DNA of 44,301 bases from Pseudomonas sp. PB101 (lineage in GTDB: Bacteria; Pseudomonadota; Gammaproteobacteria; Pseudomonadales; Pseudomonadaceae). Below the pieces are notes generated by a model. It was not told the DNA's origin. It saw only the letters and a list, made by a program, of their open reading frames with translations, and searched no databases. Below are positions 40,623-44,301 of the stretch, piece after piece (position 1 is the stretch's first letter; the number at the start of each line of letters is the position of its first letter). Location of the stretch: the NCBI RefSeq assembly GCF_009764265.1, contig NZ_RWIR01000068.1:1-44301 (forward strand), read 5' to 3'. The translations under genes and the position numbers were made by a program.

Positions 40623-42100
40623 CACTCGCACGCTTCCAGATGTGCATCGGCGGTGAATGGGTCGATGCCCTGTCCGGCAAGACCTTCGAAAGCCTCAACC
40701 CGGCGTTGGCCGAGCCTTGGGCGGAACTGCCCGATGCCGACGAAGCCGATGTCGAGCGCGCCGTACAGGCTGCGCAAACCGCTTTCGACAGCCCGGCCTG
40801 GCGCGGCTTGACCGCCACCGCGCGCGGCAAATTGCTGCGACGCCTGGGCGACCTGATCGCCGAGAACAAGGAACAACTGGCGCAGCTGGAAAGCCGCGAC
40901 AACGGCAAGCTGATCCGCGAAACCCGTGGCCAGGTCGGCTATCTGCCGGAGTTCTTCCACTACACCGCAGGCCTGGCCGACAAGCTCGAAGGCGGCACCC
41001 TGCCGCTGGACAAGCCGGACCTGTTTGCCTACACCGTGCACGAGGCCATGGGCGTGGTCGCCGCGATCATTCCGTGGAACAGCCCGCTGTACCTGACGGC
41101 GATCAAACTGGCCCCGGCCCTCGCGGCGGGCAACACCATCGTGATCAAGCCGTCCGAGCACGCTTCGGCGACCATTCTCGAACTGGCGCGCCTGGCGCTG
41201 GAAGCCGGGATTCCGCCGGGGGTGGTCAACGTCGTCACCGGCTACGGCCCGAGCACCGGCGCCGCCCTCACCCGCCATCCGCTGATCCGCAAGATCGCCT
41301 TCACCGGCGGTGCGGCCACGGCGCGGCATGTGGTGCGCAGCAGTGCGGAGAACTTCGCCAAGCTGTCGCTGGAACTGGGCGGCAAATCGCCGAACATCAT
41401 TTTCGCCGACGCCGACCTCGACAGTGCGATCAACGGCGCCATCGCCGGGATCTATGCCGCCTCCGGGCAGAGCTGCGTGTCCGGTTCGCGCCTGCTGGTG
41501 CAGGACGAGATCTACGACGAGTTCGTCGGCCGTCTGGTGGAACGCGCCCAGCGCATCCGCATCGGCAACCCGCAGGAAGACAGCAGCGAAATGGGCCCGA
41601 TGGCCACCGCGCAACAACTGGCCGTGGTCGAAGGCCTGGTCGCCGACGCGATTGCCGAAGGTGCGCGCCTGCGCCTGGGCGGCAAGCGTCCGGAGAATCT
41701 GGGCGACGGCTGGTTCTACGAGCCGACGCTGTTCGAGTGCGACCGCAACTCGATGAAGATCATGCAGGAAGAAGTGTTTGGTCCGGTGGCTTCGGTCATC
41801 CGTTTCAAGGACGAAGCCGAAGCGCTGGCGATCGCCAACGACTCGCAGTTCGGCCTCGCCGCCGGCATCTGGACCCGCGACCTCGGCCGCGCCCATCGCC
41901 TGGCCCGGGACGTGCGTTCGGGGATCATCTGGGTCAACACCTACCGCGCGGTCTCGGCCATGGCGCCGATCGGCGGCTTCAAGAACAGCGGCTATGGACG
42001 CGAAAGCGGCATCGATTCGGTGCTGGCCTACACCGAGCTGAAAACGGTGTGGATCAACCTGTCCCAGGCACCGATGCCTGATCCCTTCGTGATGCGCTAG
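40619..42100 (+). CDS. NAD(P)-dependent aldehyde dehydrogenase
   Basis: This 493-aa protein has the complete ALDH motifs: VAAIIPWNSPLYLTAIKLAP (cofactor region), KPSEHASATILELARLA, KIAFTGGAATARHV, KLSLELGGKSPNII (general base Glu) and ASGQSCVSGSRLLVQDE (catalytic Cys). It oxidises an aldehyde to the acid. It is closest in layout to ALDHs found with flavin-dependent oxygenases in catabolic operons. Overlap with the hydrolase and a 12-base gap to the flavin reductase show co-transcription. The substrate is not predictable. Confidence 0.94.
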   Translation: MTLARFQMCIGGEWVDALSGKTFESLNPALAEPWAELPDADEADVERAVQAAQTAFDSPAWRGLTATARGKLLRRLGDLIAENKEQLAQLESRDNGKLIRETRGQVGYLPEFFHYTAGLADKLEGGTLPLDKPDLFAYTVHEAMGVVAAIIPWNSPLYLTAIKLAPALAAGNTIVIKPSEHASATILELARLALEAGIPPGVVNVVTGYGPSTGAALTRHPLIRKIAFTGGAATARHVVRSSAENFAKLSLELGGKSPNIIFADADLDSAINGAIAGIYAASGQSCVSGSRLLVQDEIYDEFVGRLVERAQRIRIGNPQEDSSEMGPMATAQQLAVVEGLVADAIAEGARLRLGGKRPENLGDGWFYEPTLFECDRNSMKIMQEEVFGPVASVIRFKDEAEALAIANDSQFGLAAGIWTRDLGRAHRLARDVRSGIIWVNTYRAVSAMAPIGGFKNSGYGRESGIDSVLAYTELKTVWINLSQAPMPDPFVMR

Positions 42101-42112
42101 GAGTCCTGGAAA

Positions 42113-42598
42113 ATGATCGAACCCGGCATTTACAAAGACGTGATGAGCTCGTTCCCCTCCGGGGTCACGGTGGTCACCACCCTGGACCCGGACGGCGGCA
42201 TCGTCGGCATCACCGCCAGCGCCTTCAGTGCGCTGTCGATCGACCCGGCACTGGTGCTGTTCTGCCCCAACTACGGCTCCGACACCTACCCGGTGCTGCG
42301 CGACAGCAAGCAGTTCGCGATTCATTTGCTGTCCGCCGAGCAGACCGCCGAAGCCTATGCCTTCGCCGGCAAAGGCAAGGACAAGGCCAAAGGCATCGAG
42401 TGGCATTTGAGCGATCTGGGTAACCCGATCCTCGCCAAGGCCACGGCGATCATCGAGTGCGAACTGTGGCGCGAATACGACGGCGGCGATCACGCGATCA
42501 TCGTCGGCGCGGTGAAGAACCTGATCCTGCCCGCGCAACCGGTGACGCCGATGATCTATCACAAAGGCAAGCTGGGGCCGTTGCCCAACCTGGCCTGA
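42113..42598 (+). CDS. Flavin reductase domain protein
   Basis: The product has 161 aa with the HpaC/RutF-type flavin reductase pattern: MSSFPSGVTVVTT at the start, GITASAFSALSIDPALVLFC, FAIHLLSAEQTAEAYAF, IIECELWREYDGGDHAIIVG and a final GKLGPLPNLA. It reduces free FMN or FAD with NAD(P)H for a two-component monooxygenase. The partner oxygenase is not in this window and may lie just to the right. It is the fourth gene of the cluster. Confidence 0.92.
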   Translation: MIEPGIYKDVMSSFPSGVTVVTTLDPDGGIVGITASAFSALSIDPALVLFCPNYGSDTYPVLRDSKQFAIHLLSAEQTAEAYAFAGKGKDKAKGIEWHLSDLGNPILAKATAIIECELWREYDGGDHAIIVGAVKNLILPAQPVTPMIYHKGKLGPLPNLA

Positions 42599-42632
42599 TG
42601 GATCTACACAATCCCCTGTGGGAAACAATCCC

Positions 42633-42738
42633 TTGTGGGAGCGAGCTTGCTCGCGATGACGGACTGACATTCAACATGTATGTCGACTGATACACCGCTA
42701 TCGTCGGAACGCCGCCCGGAGCAAGCTCGCTCCCACAG
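42633..42738. repeat. Inverted REP pair (BIME)
   Basis: TTGTGGGAGCGAGCTTGCTC and the inverted GAGCAAGCTCGCTCCCACAG flank a roughly 60-base spacer unrelated to the one at 37999-38061. It lies between the flavin reductase and the last dehydrogenase gene. Confidence 0.87.
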
Positions 42739-42782
42739 GTACTGCACAGACAGATGAATTTTCATTCTTTCCAGGAGCCGGC

Positions 42783-44234
42783 ATGAGCCCAGCAGCTTCG
42801 TTACTGTTCCGCCAGCAGGCCTACATCAATGGCCAATGGCTGGACGCGCCGGATGGCGCCTGTCAGGACATCTTCAACCCGGCCACCGGCGAGTTGATCG
42901 GCCGGGTGCCGAACCTCGGTGCCGAGCACGCGCGCCTGGCCATCGACGCCGCCAACAAGGCCTGGCCGGCCTGGCGCGCACTGACCGCCAAGGAACGCAG
43001 CAATACGCTCAAACGCTGGCATGCCCTGATGCTGGAAAACGCCGACGCCCTGGCCGAGATCCTCACCCTCGAACAAGGCAAGCCACTGGCCGAAGCCAAG
43101 GGCGAAATCCTCTACGCCGCGAGCTTCATCGAGTGGTTCGCCGAAGAGGCCAAGCGCATCTACGGCGACACCATTCCCAGCCACAAGGGCGATGCGCGCA
43201 TCGTCGTCAGCAAGGAGCCGATAGGCGTGGTCGCGGCCATCACCCCGTGGAACTTCCCGGCGGCGATGATCACCCGCAAGGCCGGCCCGGCGCTCGCCGC
43301 CGGCTGCCCGTGCATCGTCAAACCGGCGCCGGAAACGCCGTTTTCGGCACTGGCCATGGCCGCGCTGGCGGAACAGGCCGGCATTCCGCCGGGCATCTTC
43401 AACGTGATTACCGGCGATGCCATCGCCATAGGCGCCGAGCTGACCGCCAGCCCGCAGGTGCGCAAACTGTCGTTCACCGGCTCGACCGCCATCGGCAAGT
43501 TGCTGATGGCCCAATGCGCGCCGACCCTGAAAAAAGTCTCGCTGGAATTGGGCGGCAACGCGCCGTTCATCGTCTTCGATGACGCCGATCTGGAGCGTGC
43601 CGTTGACGGCGCGCTGATCGCCAAATTCCGCAATGCCGGGCAGACCTGCGTCTGCGTCAACCGCTTCCTGGTGCAGGACGGCATCCACGACGCCTTTGTT
43701 ACGCGTTTGGCCGAGCGGGTTTCGCAGCTCAAGGTCGGCAGCGGTTTCGATGATGGCGTCACCCAAGGACCGCTGATCAACGAGCGCGCCGTGGCCAAGG
43801 TCGAAGACCACGTGCAAGACGCCCTCGCCCACGGCGCCCGACTGCTGTGCGGCGGCGAACGCCATGCGCTGGGCAACGGCTTCTTCCAGCCGACCGTGCT
43901 CACAGGCGTCACCACGCAGATGAAAGTCTCGCGGGATGAAACCTTTGGTCCGTTGGCCGCCGTGTTCCGCTTCGACAGCGAAGCCCAGGCCATCGAAATG
44001 GCCAACGACACCGAATTCGGCCTCGCCGCCTACTGCTACACCCGCGACCTGGGCCGCGCCTGGCGCATGAGCGAGGCGCTGGAGTACGGCATGGTCGGGA
44101 TCAACGAAGGGCTGATTTCCACCGAAGTCGCTCCGTTTGGCGGCATCAAGTCCTCGGGGCTGGGCCGTGAAGGGTCGAAGTACGGCATCGAGGATTACCT
44201 GGAACTCAAGTACACCTTGATGGGCGGGCTGTGA
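42783..44234 (+). CDS. Succinate-semialdehyde dehydrogenase-like enzyme (GabD family)
   Basis: This 483-aa protein matches the GabD family in length and motifs: YINGQWLDAPDG, VAAITPWNFPAAMITRKAGP, KLSFTGSTAIGKLLM, VSLELGGNAPFIVF (Glu) and FRNAGQTCVCVNRFLVQD (catalytic Cys plus the second Cys two residues later seen in succinate-semialdehyde dehydrogenases). It would make succinate from its semialdehyde or act on a close analogue. AGGAG at 42773-42777 precedes ATG 42783. A BIME separates it from the upstream genes, so it may be partly independent. It could serve the pathway of this cluster rather than GABA use. Confidence 0.92.
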   Translation: MSPAASLLFRQQAYINGQWLDAPDGACQDIFNPATGELIGRVPNLGAEHARLAIDAANKAWPAWRALTAKERSNTLKRWHALMLENADALAEILTLEQGKPLAEAKGEILYAASFIEWFAEEAKRIYGDTIPSHKGDARIVVSKEPIGVVAAITPWNFPAAMITRKAGPALAAGCPCIVKPAPETPFSALAMAALAEQAGIPPGIFNVITGDAIAIGAELTASPQVRKLSFTGSTAIGKLLMAQCAPTLKKVSLELGGNAPFIVFDDADLERAVDGALIAKFRNAGQTCVCVNRFLVQDGIHDAFVTRLAERVSQLKVGSGFDDGVTQGPLINERAVAKVEDHVQDALAHGARLLCGGERHALGNGFFQPTVLTGVTTQMKVSRDETFGPLAAVFRFDSEAQAIEMANDTEFGLAAYCYTRDLGRAWRMSEALEYGMVGINEGLISTEVAPFGGIKSSGLGREGSKYGIEDYLELKYTLMGGL

Positions 44235-44241
44235 ATGAATA

Positions 44242-44301
44242 CCTGTAGGAGCCGGCTTGCTGGCGATGGCGTGTTCAAGGACGCCATCGCCAGCAAGCCG
44301 G
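44242..44301. repeat. REP hairpin pair at the right edge
   Basis: CTGTAGGAGCCGGCTTGCTG and the inverted CATCGCCAGCAAGCCGG form a pair that is cut by the window end. Confidence 0.85.

Noticed and set aside
40346..42670. 774-codon open frame opposite the aldehyde dehydrogenase
   Set aside because: The plus-strand ALDH and flavin reductase are certain; the antisense frame has no motif.

Overview
The window looks like a chromosomal segment of a fluorescent-group Pseudomonas. It has high GC with Pseudomonas codon usage, several Pseudomonas-type REP/BIME palindromes, and a type VI secretion (T6SS) operon in the order known from the P. putida K1-like systems. The genus is an inference from family resemblance; no rRNA or housekeeping marker is present.

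Region 1 (1-5016, minus strand) is an effector-delivery module: vgrG, two DUF1795/DcrB-like genes (one a clear Eag-type chaperone), and the N-terminal 686 codons of a PAAR-Rhs effector that runs off the left edge. Region 2 (about 5030-14080) is a plastic toxin/immunity island with visibly lower GC in its first part. It holds a 452-aa polymorphic-toxin-like protein, a translationally coupled small immunity candidate, two more relatives of that immunity protein (one intact, one broken), a degraded piece of a second toxin gene, an ADP-ribosylglycohydrolase (DraG family), several unrecognised small proteins, a CbrC-family gene, a frameshifted DUF4303-like gene, and a duplicated scrap of the neighbouring M48 peptidase gene. 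Region 3 (14080-16245, minus) is that intact membrane-bound M48 peptidase.

Region 4 (16947-37823, plus) is a full T6SS locus: an accessory gene, tssB, tssC, tssE, tssF, tssG, tssH(clpV), tssJ, tssK, tssL, tssM, tagF, a TssM-like/OmpA fusion (TagP-like), hcp and tssA. Most junctions overlap or are only a few bases apart. The hcp gene is set apart by a long imperfect hairpin upstream and two terminator-like hairpins downstream. TssB/C form the sheath, TssE/F/G/K and VgrG the baseplate and spike, Hcp the tube, TssJ/L/M the membrane complex, and ClpV recycles the sheath. TssL here is the short form without a peptidoglycan-binding domain, and the TagP-like protein could supply that anchor.

Region 5 (37824-39153) carries REP/BIME elements surrounding a small DUF6124-like gene with a structured leader. 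Region 6 (39154-44234, plus) is a small catabolic cluster: DUF1185 amino-acid-synthesis-family protein, alpha/beta hydrolase, aldehyde dehydrogenase, flavin reductase, and a succinate-semialdehyde-dehydrogenase-like enzyme. A perfect ATGGTATACCAT palindrome lies just upstream. The flavin-dependent monooxygenase expected to partner the reductase is not in the window.

The most interesting part is region 2. Repeated immunity genes, dead toxin fragments, a DraG enzyme with an N-terminal extension, and a duplication joining an immunity gene to the M48 gene look like the record of repeated toxin acquisition and loss beside a T6SS.
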